Part shown: positions 9,001 through 15,095 of the stretch, piece by piece | Layout of the letters: each line of letters begins with the position of its first letter | How positions within the stretch are numbered: the stretch's first letter is position 1 | NCBI RefSeq assembly: GCF_019443445.1 | Contig: NZ_CP080378.1 | Coordinates: 5,146,001-5,210,000 of the forward strand | Reading direction: 5' to 3' | Source: Massilia sp. PAMC28688 | GTDB lineage: Bacteria; Pseudomonadota; Gammaproteobacteria; Burkholderiales; Burkholderiaceae_D | DNA length: 64,000 bases | Made by a program: the position numbers and the translations under genes | Notes under the pieces: model-generated | The model's database searches: none | Told to the model about the DNA's origin: nothing | What the model saw: the letters and a program-made list of their open reading frames with translations, nothing else

Positions 9001-11544
9001 GAACAGCACGCAATGGGTACCAGCCGGCTGGGCCACGGCAATGCCGCGCTCGTGGAACGCGGTCCACATCAGCCTTACCGATTCCATGCGCCGCAGTACC
9101 TGGCGCTCGATGCGGCGCTGGTCCTGCAGGGCCAGGGCTACCAGCTTGCGGCCGATGGCATCGAGGCCCGCGCCGCTGGCGGCGGCCTGCTGTTCCAGGC
9201 GCTTGAACAGCACCGGGTCATTGGTGGCAATCATGCCGCCGGTATTGACGCCAAAATCCTTGGCCAGGCTGCAGGTGATCACATCGGCCAGCGATACAAT
9301 CTCGCGCGCCACGGTCATCATCGCCGCGCCGGCGTACCGGGAATCGTGTTCGATGATGTACTGGGCGTTCTCCAGCACGCGGGTGGCGTCAATGACAAGC
9401 GCAATGCGGTGCTGCGCGAGCAGCGCCTTGAGCGCCTTGAGCGGCGCCATGGCCACCGGTGCGCCGCCGGCCGCATTGTTGGACAGTTCCACGCACACCA
9501 TGGCAACCGATGCCGGATCGGCCTGCACCCGGGCCGCTACCCCATCCCAGTCCAGGTCACCCTTGTACAGTGCAGGGGTGTGCGGGTCGAGGGCGGCGGC
9601 GCACGGCATTTCTATCGCATCGAAACCGTTGTCGATCTGGTGAAACAGGCCGCTAGGGAACAGCACATTGCCGAGAATGGCACCGCGCCCGGCCTTAGTC
9701 TTGTAGAACACTTCCTCGGCGCTGCGTCCCGAGGTGGTGAGCACGTAGTGGGCAAAGCCGAACATGCTGCGCAGGCAGGCGTCGACCGGCGCGGCCGTTT
9801 GCAGCTGCGAGCGCAGGTGGCTCATCTGCCCGTCGATCACGGGATTGGACAATTGTGCCCAGGAGTCGGTTTTCAGGTCGATCTGGACCTGCGCCGGCGC
9901 CAGGTTGGCAGGGTTGAAGCCCGCCTGCTCCAGCTGCGTCAGGCGCTGGCTGCAGGCGCGCGAGCGCTCGGCCGGCGGCGCTGCCGGAGCCGCCGCCGGT
10001 GCAGCTGCAGGCTTGGTGTGATGCTCGGTGTCCGGCGTCTGCATGGCATCGGGATCGGCAATCATCATGATGATGTCGATGATGTTGCCAGGCTCTCCTG
10101 CTCCGGCAGCGCGGCACAGGTAGATGGTCTGGTTCTCGGTGCGAAACTTGTTCTTGAATTGCAGGTTGCCGTCATCATTGAAGATGCCCTGGCGGTGCAG
10201 TTCATCGAGCACCGCGTCAATACCAGGATCGGCGTCGGCGCAGGTTTCAAGACGGCAGCCGTAGGTGCCGCCCATGCTCAGCATGGCGCGGCCTTCGGCC
10301 ACCAGCTGTTCGATGATCTGCACCGCCGTAAATTCCAGCCCGCCCAGCGGCATGTCCGCGTCGTAGAACTCCAGGTCCATCAGGTAGCCGTTATACTGCG
10401 GTCCAAGGGGCGAGATGAGGATGACGTTTTGCAGCACATCGTCGAGATAGGTGAGGAACAGGCGATGACGCGGGTGCAGGGTGCGGCCCAGGATTTCGTC
10501 GCGCACGGTACGGATCAGGGGGTTGACCATGGGCTTGGCCGCACACCAGGCGTCGATCACACTGGCGATGGCCTGCTCGACGGCCGCGTCCTGGCCCAGG
10601 ACATACTCCACCGTGCGCGCCACGCCGGCTTTCTGGAACTTCGATACCTGATAGCGCAGGCGGCGCATTGGCCCGCCTTCCAGCGAAAACTGGTCCAGCT
10701 TGACCACGCGCTGCAAGGCGCCGAACGGTGTTGATGAAAAGCGCGTGGCACCAACAGCGCCCAGCACACGGTCAGAAAAGATATTGAGCTGCAGGCCGTG
10801 GGCGTTGCAATGGGCGAGCAGTTCCTCCGCCAGTTCGGCAAAGTACTCGTCTGGACCGGTAAAGGCGTAGGCTGCGATGATGTTCTTGCAGCGCGCATAA
10901 TTGAAAAATCCGCGGCGTGCGCTGCCAAAAAAGACGTTGGGTGCAATGCTGCGCGCGCCGCGCGAAGCGCCGGCTTCATTCTTGTACTGGTCGAAAATGG
11001 TCTCAAACAGGGGACCGAGTTCCAGGTGGGCATGGACATCGCGCTCCAGCATCAGGACCGGCGCGGCGGCTGGCTTGACCTCCGCCTGTGCCGCCGCCTG
11101 CGCCGGCACCTGCGCTGGCGCAGGCGTTCTGGGCGCCGCAGCCTTTACCGCCTTTGGCTTTGCGGGCGCCGCGGCAACCGGCTGCACCGGCTTGACCGGT
11201 GCCGCTGCCTGCGTAGCGGAAAACGGCATTGCTTCGGCACTTTGCGCCAACGGCGCAGCGGCGCCAAGCCTGGCGGCGATGCGCTCGCCATGGTTGCTGG
11301 CGAAATAGCCGGCCAGGTCGGCGATGTTGATGTTTTCAAACAGCAGCGTCTTGGGCAGGCGGCCAAAGTCTTCTTCCAGCCGCTTGATGAGCTTGAGCAC
11401 GCGGAACGAGTCGATCCCTGTTTCGGCAAACGGCGTATGGCGGTCGAAGCTGGCAGGCATGCCGTCGATCGTTTCCCCCACCAGCGCGGTGAGGTAGGTC
11501 TCCGCCCATTCGAGCAAACGTTCTTCGTGATTCGCGTGTCCCAT
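1..11544 (-). CDS. PKS-D: trans-AT polyketide synthase, ACP-DUF-PLP lyase-KS-DH-KR-ACP-KS-DH-KR (3' end outside window)
   Basis: An uninterrupted frame of 3848 codons runs from ATG 11544 off the left edge. Domains by residue: ACP 1-95 (phosphopantetheine Ser46 in GIDSF); Ala/Pro linker; MprF-like DUF about 180-490; tryptophanase-like PLP lyase about 520-950 (Lys762); KS about 1003-1425 (Cys1168 in DTACSSS, HGTGT and NIGH histidines present); DH about 1605-1890 (His in DHLVSQIPTLPG, Asp in HPALVDGSLQ); KR about 1905-2350 (GGAGGLG, Tyr in GQCDY); ACP about 2400-2475 (Ser2434); KS about 2537-2978 (Cys2709); DH about 3153-3430; KR to the edge (GGAGGIG, catalytic Tyr in NYAAGC). No AT, ER or methyltransferase domain is seen. 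Both KRs carry the Asp of B-type KRs (VVRD, VLRD). Its first ACP has no KS in cis; the KS ending PKS-C is the likely partner. Start: AAGAG lies about 5 nt upstream of ATG; the AT gene is 68 bp upstream. The family is certain; the chemistry of the DUF-lyase part is inferred. Confidence 0.97.
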   Translation of the reverse strand, partial: MGHANHEERLLEWAETYLTALVGETIDGMPASFDRHTPFAETGIDSFRVLKLIKRLEEDFGRLPKTLLFENINIADLAGYFASNHGERIAARLGAAAPLAQSAEAMPFSATQAAAPVKPVQPVAAAPAKPKAVKAAAPRTPAPAQVPAQAAAQAEVKPAAAPVLMLERDVHAHLELGPLFETIFDQYKNEAGASRGARSIAPNVFFGSARRGFFNYARCKNIIAAYAFTGPDEYFAELAEELLAHCNAHGLQLNIFSDRVLGAVGATRFSSTPFGALQRVVKLDQFSLEGGPMRRLRYQVSKFQKAGVARTVEYVLGQDAAVEQAIASVIDAWCAAKPMVNPLIRTVRDEILGRTLHPRHRLFLTYLDDVLQNVILISPLGPQYNGYLMDLEFYDADMPLGGLEFTAVQIIEQLVAEGRAMLSMGGTYGCRLETCADADPGIDAVLDELHRQGIFNDDGNLQFKNKFRTENQTIYLCRAAGAGEPGNIIDIIMMIADPDAMQTPDTEHHTKPAAAPAAAPAAPPAERSRACSQRLTQLEQAGFNPANLAPAQVQIDLKTDSWAQLSNPVIDGQMSHLRSQLQTAAPVDACLRSMFGFAHYVLTTSGRSAEEVFYKTKAGRGAILGNVLFPSGLFHQIDNGFDAIEMPCAAALDPHTPALYKGDLDWDGVAARVQADPASVAMVCVELSNNAAGGAPVAMAPLKALKALLAQHRIALVIDATRVLENAQYIIEHDSRYAGAAMMTVAREIVSLADVITCSLAKDFGVNTGGMIATNDPVLFKRLEQQAAASGAGLDAIGRKLVALALQDQRRIERQVLRRMESVRLMWTAFHERGIAVAQPAGTHCVLFDVKALPLFATLPHPVASFVAWFFLHTGIRVGAHSVGMQHGGALDGMVRMAIPVGMTAVQVEQVVRSVVAMFECVQDIPELLHAGGAAAALGNVHARFELAAMRQCAQAPATLAAPVPVVPPEPDKEVQAPARAEAPAAAETVSHTVPVAPPAVRDIAIVGMAGRYPHAANLDQLWRNLAAGADAVEDIPAERLAMRGLFGKAERYRGGFIADIDRFDSLFFNISPRDAELIDPQERHFLEVAWEAMEDAGYSPETLVREDAPRNIGVFVGAVWAMYQMVGLEQRHAGNPTSPNSFLWSIANHVSYSLNLTGPSMTVDTACSSSLTALYLACESIYKGECAAAIVGGVNLDLHQGKLDINLFGGALSDDGVCRTFGKGANGYVAGEGVGAIMVKPLADAERDGDAIYGVIKGVAVNHGGRSSGYAVPSPTSQAEVIMAALERSGVDARTVGYIEAHGTGTELGDPIEIRGLSKAFEKYGVDTQSCAVGSVKTNIGHLEAAAGIVGISKVLLQMRHGQLAPSLHSQELNEHIDFASSPFYVVQKLEPWLPKQVAGSPAVLRAGVSSFGAGGSNTHVILESYPAPVARVDERAVERVFPLSARTEAQLRDVALRLKDWLEQGGASLPALDSVARTLQAGRRHFEFRSAVLASTREELIERLGQFIAGSRSEQLLVGSAANAATINKLLTRREQDAFSTMLTTGGDLRRLAQLWVDGMFTDWRSTAAYEPGMRAHLPTYPFADRRHWAGRGVKLAPALAGPQAALHPMLDANESTFERQVFKKQFHNRDFFIYDHLVSQIPTLPGVAYLELARKAGEMAAGRPVRRIKNILWLSPIVVHGADAQEVMIELKPKGDVVHFEVYSLGEGDKRMLHAQGQLLYTGSPDAAQADQIDLAAIQARCDKVIDGRDAYPQFQSLGLGLGPSFQVLREIHKNSGETLGRLRLSAERQPDLQQLLLHPALVDGSLQVGAASKLDDATAQMAVPYSIGEVEILHPLQAECWSYVQVANDAKHAGSRVSRANVLIVDEQGKVLVRLRDTVGVPLTEVHKDAAAEQAAPALRYSWQWNRSPLDTPAQSPDGIMLVLGAQAPLLEQLRAASGAPERVIDVQAGPQFAQCGNGSYEVDGADAAAFTRLLDAVEGHGQRVAHILFAPAATVQETGPEQSLDQALEHGPYRALALCQALAGRKLQDKVRLTYLFATSGEASPAHEAMNGFAGALRLEHPKVLFKCVELRDADAAATAAIALAESTPAADTTHAVRYDGAQRSVRRLQALAPAAAEQTVLREGGVYVITGGAGGLGLLFAEYLARQYKARLVLTGRSALGTAQQARLDAMEKLGAQVCHVRADVADREQLAAALAEGRERFGAIHGVIHSAGVVRDSYIRNKTRAEMQAVLAPKVMGSEHLDELTRGDALDFFAMFSSMSAIGGNIGQCDYCYANHYMDTLAIRREAQRAAGERQGKTLSINWALWQDGGMKLDEQSERLFRKATGIRPLASAMGIAAFVDGLAAAEPQMVVVDGERDMLETAWGLRKPAAPAVPAAAAAAPAGAAGSDAIAAMLRRELTQIAMDFLKLEAEDIQGDKILLDLGFDSVGLATFANLVNEKFALDITPILFFDYPSIDEIARNLASERADDLRSFVQGGAAPAAATAAAPVASATAEAPAAPMFAAKNWQPDAAPASSGPAAPVYSEQRFAHQPIAIVGMSAVMPESENTEAFWNNLRQGKNMVSLIPGDRWSWEEHFGDPLKEQGKTNSKWGGFMSDVDKFDPLFFGISPREAQMMDPQQRIFLQSVWEAIEDAGHKVSDLAGTKTGLFVGVATNDYVNLVNRLNVPINAYTASGNSHSVLANRVSFLLNLRGPSAPIDTACSSSLIALHRAIESIHTGSSDMAIVGGVQIMLTPAAHVSFSMAGMLSDDGKCKTFDKRANGYVRGEGTGAILIKPLDKAEADGDHIYAVVRATAENHGGRVTTLTAPNATAQTALLVEAYTKAAMDPTTVGYIECHGTGTSLGDPIEVQALGRAFAELYKKNGKDAATEPHCALSSVKTNIGHLETAAGIAGIVKALLAIKHKQIPANVHFEELNPYISLKGTPFYIPQQTRDWEAPRDSAGNPLPRRAGVSSFGFGGANAHVVLEEYVTPAASAAQALQPRVFVVSARNMDRLQAYAARLLAFVDSGAADLERLAYTLQVGRDVFAVRLAFVASDLPTLRTKLAAAAAGKAEAGVFIHHVRPAKGGEAASGADDAARDLAARGDLEALAELWAGGADVDWTLLYPNGLPRRTPIPTYPFARERHWLPLPEAGAAPVAVEAGAVASMLHPLVQVNTSNLQEQKFISRFSGREFFLSDHVVQSQRVLPGVAYMEMARAAGELAAGQPVRSIRSLVWLSPLIVGEEGGQAEIALVPKGAELEFSVRSTVDGRTVTHCTGQLAFGAGTAEQVDLAALRARCPEQVMDRAALYRYFENNGLKLGKTFQIVERIWSNAEESLAQLVLPEQGPAAGAFMLNPALMDGALHTAIGLMKKGDIEPPLSLPFAVAEVEIFGNMRDVCYSHATWSAQDRQADPSHWKVNFLFLDQDGKVLVRITQFASRPLQRGQAVVAGNGQQAELHRLLPVWQSMAADKGERSALPPATRLLVAGASDVQLMWLRASFPQSQALDLGAAPEALAAQLRDAAFDQLVWMAPDAGGDMPHDLIAAQEQGVIAVFNLTKALLGAGFAARDLQWTMITARTRTVHPDDDTAPANASVFGYFGCLAREYPHWQLRLLDVDTLDALDAAACLEQLAGSNGKALAWRRGEWFVQELALAENLPVATPAYRQGGTYVVIGGAGGIGEAWSRHMIETYQANIVWIGRRACDAQIQARIDALAAIGNAPLYVSADATDAQALARARDTILQRYSAIHGVVHSALVLRDQSVALMDVQSLRASLAAKVDTSVHADAVFGAMDLDFMLYFSSILTFNSSPGQSNYAAGCAFQDAFGRYLSRQRPYPVKTMHWGYWGNVGVVADKSYLETM
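8700..9975 (-). other. Tryptophanase/TPL-like PLP lyase domain (SH-type) inside PKS-D
   Basis: Residues about 520-950 of PKS-D carry the hallmarks of the beta-eliminating lyase family (tryptophanase, tyrosine phenol-lyase). Seen in order: NAAGGAPV at about 690-697 (family NxAGGQPVS), DATR with Asp719 and then VLENA (family DATRCVENA, the Asp that binds the PLP pyridine nitrogen), and SLAKDFGVN with Lys762 followed by TGGMI (family SAKKDAMVPMGG). Only the second lysine of the usual Lys-Lys pair is kept, and that is the Schiff-base residue. The domain therefore looks catalytic. By analogy with the SH domain of LnmJ, which cleaves the C-S bond of an S-cysteinyl intermediate, it may leave a thiol on the polyketide. 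That analogy rests on order and family, not on an alignment I could run. Another beta-elimination substrate is possible. Confidence 0.85.
10070..11000 (-). other. MprF/LPG-synthase C-terminal-like domain (DUF) inside PKS-D
   Basis: Residues about 180-490 of PKS-D resemble the aminoacyl-transferase half of MprF-type phosphatidylglycerol lysyltransferases (DUF2156/LPG_synthase_C, double GNAT fold). Seen: FSLEGG at about residues 286-291 followed by basic MRRLR, matching the family pattern FSLEG then LR; a mid-domain GYLMDLEFYD stretch followed by an MSMGG strand; and a C-terminal FKNKF (about 463-467) before an IYLC strand, like the FK-KF...YLA ending of MprF. Family members move an amino acid from aminoacyl-tRNA to an acceptor. 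Here the domain lies between an ACP and a PLP lyase, the place of the uncharacterised DUF in LnmJ of leinamycin biosynthesis. Its substrate is unknown. Delivery or attachment of cysteine to the ACP-bound chain is inference. The assignment is by eye, without a profile search. Confidence 0.7.
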
Positions 11545-11612
11545 ATTTACTCTTTTCATCGCAAAAGATTTACAGCGGAAGGCTTGCCTTGATGGTGCGG
11601 AGGTGGTGCGCG

Positions 11613-12719
11613 CTAGCGCAGTTCGGTCAGATCGAAGTAGCCGTTGTAGCCCTTCATATAGACCGCTGCCCGGTGCCCGAACAGCACCATGGCCTCGGTC
11701 CGGGTTTCAAGCGCGTCGTAACCCTGCATGGTCGAGCGCACCTGCGAGCCGACCGGGTACTTGCTGTTCCATTCGCGCACCACCTGCTCGGCGTCCACAC
11801 GCGGACGCGCCGCTGCAGGCGCGATGGGCGCAGCCGCTGCGGGCGCCGCCGCCACAGGCGCAGGCGCATGCTTGCGCACGTGCTGCGTGATCGAGCGCAC
11901 CAGCTTGGCCAGCACTTCGCCATGGCCGACTTCCTCGAACGTCATGGCCGGATCAAGCTGCAGCAGGTATTCCACGCTCTCGCACCAGCGCACCATGCCG
12001 GCGATCTGGCGCGCCAGCGTGTCAGCCACGGCGCCGTCCTCGTAAGGACGCGCCGTGACGTTGGCGATCACGGGAATCTGCGGCGCGCCCAGCGAGAACT
12101 GGGCCAGGAAGGCGGTGAACTCCTTTTGCGAGTGGGCCATGAAGCGCGAGTGGAAAGCGCCGCTCGTATTGAGCGGGTAAAACATCATGTTGCCCTTGAA
12201 GCAGTGCTGCGCCTTTTCAATCTCGTCCACGGCGCCGGAGATGACCACCTGGCTGTGCGAGTTGTAGTTGGCCAGGTCAATCTGGTCCAGGCCCGCGTCC
12301 TTGAGGATCGCTTCGACCTGGTCCTTGCTGGCGTTGAGAATGGCCGCCATGGCGCCGCTGTCGGCCTGGCTCATCAGCTCGCCGCGCTTTTTCACGATCT
12401 GCAGGCCAGTCTCGAAGTCGAAGCAGCCGGCGGCGAGCAGCGCATTGAATTCACCGAGGCTGTGACCGGCCACGAAATCGGGACGCTTGCCGCTCTCTTC
12501 GAGCCGGCGGCGGTACGACAGGGCATTGACGACAAACAGGGCCGGCTGGGTGAACTGGGTCTTGCCCAGTTCATTGCGCGGGTCGGTCAGGCATAATTCC
12601 TTGATCGAGTAGCCCAGCAGCGCGTCGGCCTTGGCCGTCATGTCCGGGTAGGCGTCAAACAGATCGGCGCCCATGCCGCGCGCCTGGGAACCCTGGCCTG
12701 GAAAAATATAAGTGAGCAT
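11613..12719 (-). CDS. Free-standing trans-acting malonyl-CoA acyltransferase (AT)
   Basis: This 368-residue protein has the FabD/PksC-type AT fold and loads malonyl units onto the AT-less PKS modules. Seen: N-terminal FPGQGSQ (oxyanion), GHSLGE with nucleophile Ser87, KKRGELM with Arg112 at the FabD Arg117 position that salt-bridges the malonyl carboxylate, and GAFH with catalytic His190. The Arg argues for a true AT rather than a PedC-type acyl hydrolase, and GAFH is the malonyl-type motif. After an Ala/Pro linker (about residues 280-300) there is a C-terminal extension of about 65 residues ending in FGHRAAVYMKGYNGYFD, known from many trans-AT PKS acyltransferases. GAGGA sits upstream of the ATG, 50 bp after the KS gene. 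It is the only AT in the window. A second AT or hydrolase may lie outside. Confidence 0.95.
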   Translation of the reverse strand: MLTYIFPGQGSQARGMGADLFDAYPDMTAKADALLGYSIKELCLTDPRNELGKTQFTQPALFVVNALSYRRRLEESGKRPDFVAGHSLGEFNALLAAGCFDFETGLQIVKKRGELMSQADSGAMAAILNASKDQVEAILKDAGLDQIDLANYNSHSQVVISGAVDEIEKAQHCFKGNMMFYPLNTSGAFHSRFMAHSQKEFTAFLAQFSLGAPQIPVIANVTARPYEDGAVADTLARQIAGMVRWCESVEYLLQLDPAMTFEEVGHGEVLAKLVRSITQHVRKHAPAPVAAAPAAAAPIAPAAARPRVDAEQVVREWNSKYPVGSQVRSTMQGYDALETRTEAMVLFGHRAAVYMKGYNGYFDLTELR

Positions 12720-12769
12720 CCTGTGTCCTCGTGTTGTGTGCTGCCGTTTTTAGGTTGCCGCTCGCCCGT

Positions 12770-14014
12770 CTACATCGCCTCGAGGCAAAGCGCGGTATTC
12801 ATGCCGCCAAATCCAAAACTCAATGTCAATGCACGTGCCATGCGGTGCGCGACCGCTTCGCTGCCCACGATGCGGCAGGACGATGCCAGCGGCTGCTCCA
12901 GGTTGCGCGAAGGGTGCAGGCGCCCGGCCCGCATCTGCAGCAGCGTCGCCACGATCTCCACCGCCCCGGCCGCGCTCAAGCCATGGCCGGTGATCGACTT
13001 GGTGGTATTGACCCAGGCACCATCGATGCCGGCCTGGCGCAGCGCCTCCAGTTCAGTCTCGTCCCCCACGCCGGAACCGGAAGCGTGCGGATTGACGTAG
13101 TCAAGCTGCCCGGCCGTCCAGCCGGCCCTGGCCAGTGCCGTGTTGATCACCTCAAGCTCGCCGCCCAGCGACGGATTGGGGTTGCGGTTGCCTTCCACAT
13201 GGCTGCTCCAGCCGGCCAGGCGCGCCCAGGGCGTGGCACCGCGGCGGCGCGCCGTGGCAGTGCGTTCAACGACCACTGCGCCGCAGGATTCGCCAAAGAT
13301 GAAGCCATCGCGCGCCTGATCGAAAGGCCGGCACGCCAATTCCGGCTGCTCTGCGTAGCGGTCCGAACCCATGGCGCCCAGCGAGCGCAGGGCCTGGGCT
13401 TCAAAGCACGACAAATCCATCATGGCCCCCAGCGCGATGGCAATGTCCACCTGGCCCGCACGCACTGCCTCGGCCGCCTGCAGTACGGCCAGCTGGCCGC
13501 TGGCCGAGGCACCGCCAATGGTGTAGGCCACGCCGCGAATGCCAAATACTTCCGTGCAGATGCCGCACAGGTCACTGTCGAGGAAGGTCATGCCGTAGGT
13601 CGGCCGCAGGAACTGGAATTTGCGCGCGCCCTGGGCCTGGGCCAGGACCATCTCGCGCTGCTGAAAATTCGATCCGCCCACGAACAGGCCAATGCGGCCC
13701 GGGTCGGCGGCGGCCAGCGCGGCTTCCTGCCAGGCTTCGTGCAGGGTAGCCAGCGCGACCTGGCTTGACAGCGACGCCGTGCGCAGCATGCTGTGCGCCA
13801 GGTCCGGCGGGAGAGACAGGTCGGCGATCTCGGCGCCCAGGTAGCGCGTGGCCTGCGGTGCAGCGTCGCCGCTTGCGGCCAGCGGCCACTGGCGGCCGGG
13901 CCGGCGCATCACGTCAAAGCGATGCTCGCCTGCCAGCAGCGCTGACGAAAACGCCTGGCGTCCCTGGCCAATGGCCGAGGTGACGCCCAGGCCCGAGATC
14001 ACCAGGTCAGGCAC
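12770..14014 (-). CDS. Decarboxylating ketosynthase of the beta-branching cassette (Cys-to-Ser KS)
   Basis: This 414-residue KS-fold protein is of the PksF/CurC kind. It decarboxylates malonyl-ACP to acetyl-ACP on the donor ACP of the HMG-synthase cassette. The nucleophile position reads GGASASG, so Ser170 replaces the usual Cys; that is the signature of decarboxylase-only KSs. The remaining catalytic His residues (NPHASG, SITGHG) and the C-terminal SFGFGG loop are present. I start it at GTG 14014 because GGAGG lies 7 nt upstream and the family N-terminus (DLVISGLGV) begins right there. The in-frame ATG at 14065 would add 17 unconserved residues. The start overlaps the end of the donor ACP gene by 8 nt, consistent with translational coupling. 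Confidence 0.94.
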   Translation of the reverse strand: MPDLVISGLGVTSAIGQGRQAFSSALLAGEHRFDVMRRPGRQWPLAASGDAAPQATRYLGAEIADLSLPPDLAHSMLRTASLSSQVALATLHEAWQEAALAAADPGRIGLFVGGSNFQQREMVLAQAQGARKFQFLRPTYGMTFLDSDLCGICTEVFGIRGVAYTIGGASASGQLAVLQAAEAVRAGQVDIAIALGAMMDLSCFEAQALRSLGAMGSDRYAEQPELACRPFDQARDGFIFGESCGAVVVERTATARRRGATPWARLAGWSSHVEGNRNPNPSLGGELEVINTALARAGWTAGQLDYVNPHASGSGVGDETELEALRQAGIDGAWVNTTKSITGHGLSAAGAVEIVATLLQMRAGRLHPSRNLEQPLASSCRIVGSEAVAHRMARALTLSFGFGGMNTALCLEAM

Positions 14015-14255
14015 TTGCCATCCTCCGGCCCATGATTTCCGACAGTTCCCCCATGTTCTCGGCACGGGCCAGTTCGACCAGCGACATTTCCAGCCCCAGT
14101 GACTCGAGCGTCATCATGATGATCTCGGAGCGGTCAATCGAATTGGCGCCCAGCGCCTTGAGCGAATCGGTGGGGTTGAGCTGGCGCGTGGCCAGCGCGG
14201 GCATCACGTCGCGGGCGTGGGTGGCGATTGTCTCGAAAATCTTGTTCTGGTCCAT
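14007..14255 (-). CDS. Donor acyl carrier protein of the HMG-synthase cassette (AcpK-like)
   Basis: An 82-residue stand-alone ACP. The phosphopantetheine site is Ser39 in GANSID, the form typical of AcpK-type donor ACPs rather than the GLDS/GIDS of the modular ACPs here. It would carry malonyl, then acetyl after decarboxylation by the next gene product, and hand acetyl to the HMG-synthase homologue. An AGGGA lies upstream of the ATG. The gene lies 45 bp after ECH1 and overlaps the KS gene by 8 nt, so it belongs to the same transcript. Confidence 0.93.
   Translation of the reverse strand: MDQNKIFETIATHARDVMPALATRQLNPTDSLKALGANSIDRSEIIMMTLESLGLEMSLVELARAENMGELSEIMGRRMASA
14012..14026 (-). promoter_or_regulatory. 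RBS and GTG start deciding the KS N-terminus
   Basis: GGAGG (14026-14022, minus strand) precedes GTG (14014-14012) by 7 nt. This perfect Shine-Dalgarno sequence lies inside the last codons of the ACP gene and supports an overlapping, coupled start rather than the upstream ATG. Confidence 0.8.
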
Positions 14256-14280
14256 GCTCGGCTTCCCTGTTGGTGGTGTT

Positions 14281-14310
14281 AAAAAAAAGTCGCAGCGGCG
14301 TCAGGCGCCG
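14281..14310 (-). terminator. Weak hairpin plus T8 run between ECH1 and donor ACP
   Basis: On the minus strand CGGCG-CCTGA-CGCCG (14310-14296), spanning the ECH1 stop codon, is followed after 7 nt by eight T (14288-14281). The 5-bp stem is short and the T run is not adjacent. At most this is an attenuator that lets through part of the transcription; it may mean nothing. Confidence 0.25.
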
Positions 14311-15095
14311 GCTTCCCAAGGGAAGCGCCCGGTCGCGACATAGCGCTCGATATGGGCCAGATTCTGTGGATCGGAAAACGCCTCGACGTTGGTCCGCAGC
14401 GCCGCCGGCTTGGCCCGCGCGAAGCTCTCGTCAAGGCCATTGGTGTACTGCTTGTGGCGCACGATGGCGGCCTTGGACAGGCGCTTCAGGCGCAGCAACT
14501 GCTTGCGCAGCAGGTTGTCGCTGTGCTCTTCCACCGCGTCGACCAGCCCCCATTGCTCGGCCACGCGGGCGCCGATGGCCTGGGTACCGAGCGTGAGGTA
14601 ATTGGCGCGCGCAAGGCCAATGCGGCGCATCAGAAACGGCATCACGCAAGCGGGCGTGAGGCCAAACAGCATCTCGGACAGGCTGAACATGGCCTTTTCC
14701 TCGGCCAGCACGATGTCGCATGCCGCCACAAAGCCGATGCCGCCGGCAGTGGCCTTGCCGCGCACATGGGCCACGGAGATGAATGGCCCGCACGCCAGGC
14801 GCCGCCACACTTCGTACATGGCGTCGGGCACGTGGTCGGCCAGCGCTCCGCCAAGAGCGCGGTTGCGGGCAATGCCCTGGAAGTCGGCGCCGCTGCAGAA
14901 CACCTCGGGCGTGCCTTCCAGGACCACGATCCTGGCCGATGTTTCGCAGGCCTGCAGGGCATGCCCGATTTCGTCGATCAGCACGCGCGTGATGGTGTTG
15001 CCGCTCGCGCCCTGGTTCATGGTGATGGTGCAGACTTCCGCCTCCAGCCGCACGGCGATGGACTGGTAGAGCGATCCCGGCATGCTCAGATCCAT
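14301..15095 (-). CDS. Enoyl-CoA hydratase-like ECH1 (PksH-type dehydratase) of the beta-branching cassette
   Basis: This 264-residue crotonase-fold protein would dehydrate the HMG-type intermediate on the acceptor ACP to a methylglutaconyl form. Seen: CSGADF at residues 67-72 (first oxyanion-hole segment), GKATAGGIGFVAACDI around 113-128 (second oxyanion segment), then SLSEMLFGLTPACVMPF, all characteristic of PksH-type ECH1 rather than PksI-type ECH2. The ATG overlaps the stop of the HMG-synthase gene (ATGGATCTGA), indicating coupling; a second in-frame ATG lies four codons later. No free-standing ECH2 accompanies it. The decarboxylase function is found as in-cis domains in PKS-A and PKS-C. 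Confidence 0.94.
   Translation of the reverse strand: MDLSMPGSLYQSIAVRLEAEVCTITMNQGASGNTITRVLIDEIGHALQACETSARIVVLEGTPEVFCSGADFQGIARNRALGGALADHVPDAMYEVWRRLACGPFISVAHVRGKATAGGIGFVAACDIVLAEEKAMFSLSEMLFGLTPACVMPFLMRRIGLARANYLTLGTQAIGARVAEQWGLVDAVEEHSDNLLRKQLLRLKRLSKAAIVRHKQYTNGLDESFARAKPAALRTNVEAFSDPQNLAHIERYVATGRFPWEAGA

Noticed and set aside
11613..12719. Acyl hydrolase (PedC-type) instead of malonyl AT
   Set aside because: Arg112 at the malonyl-carboxylate site is present; hydrolases usually lack it.
14015..14065. Upstream ATG (14065) for the decarboxylating KS
   Set aside because: The added 17 residues are the ACP gene read in another frame and are not family-like. GTG 14014 has a GGAGG at 7 nt.
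14301..15095. Free-standing PksI-type ECH2
   Set aside because: The motifs (CSGADF, GKATAGGIGFVAACDI, SLSEMLFGLTPAC) are those of PksH-type ECH1, not the HGIGAGW/YGFTPGAGAT of ECH2.
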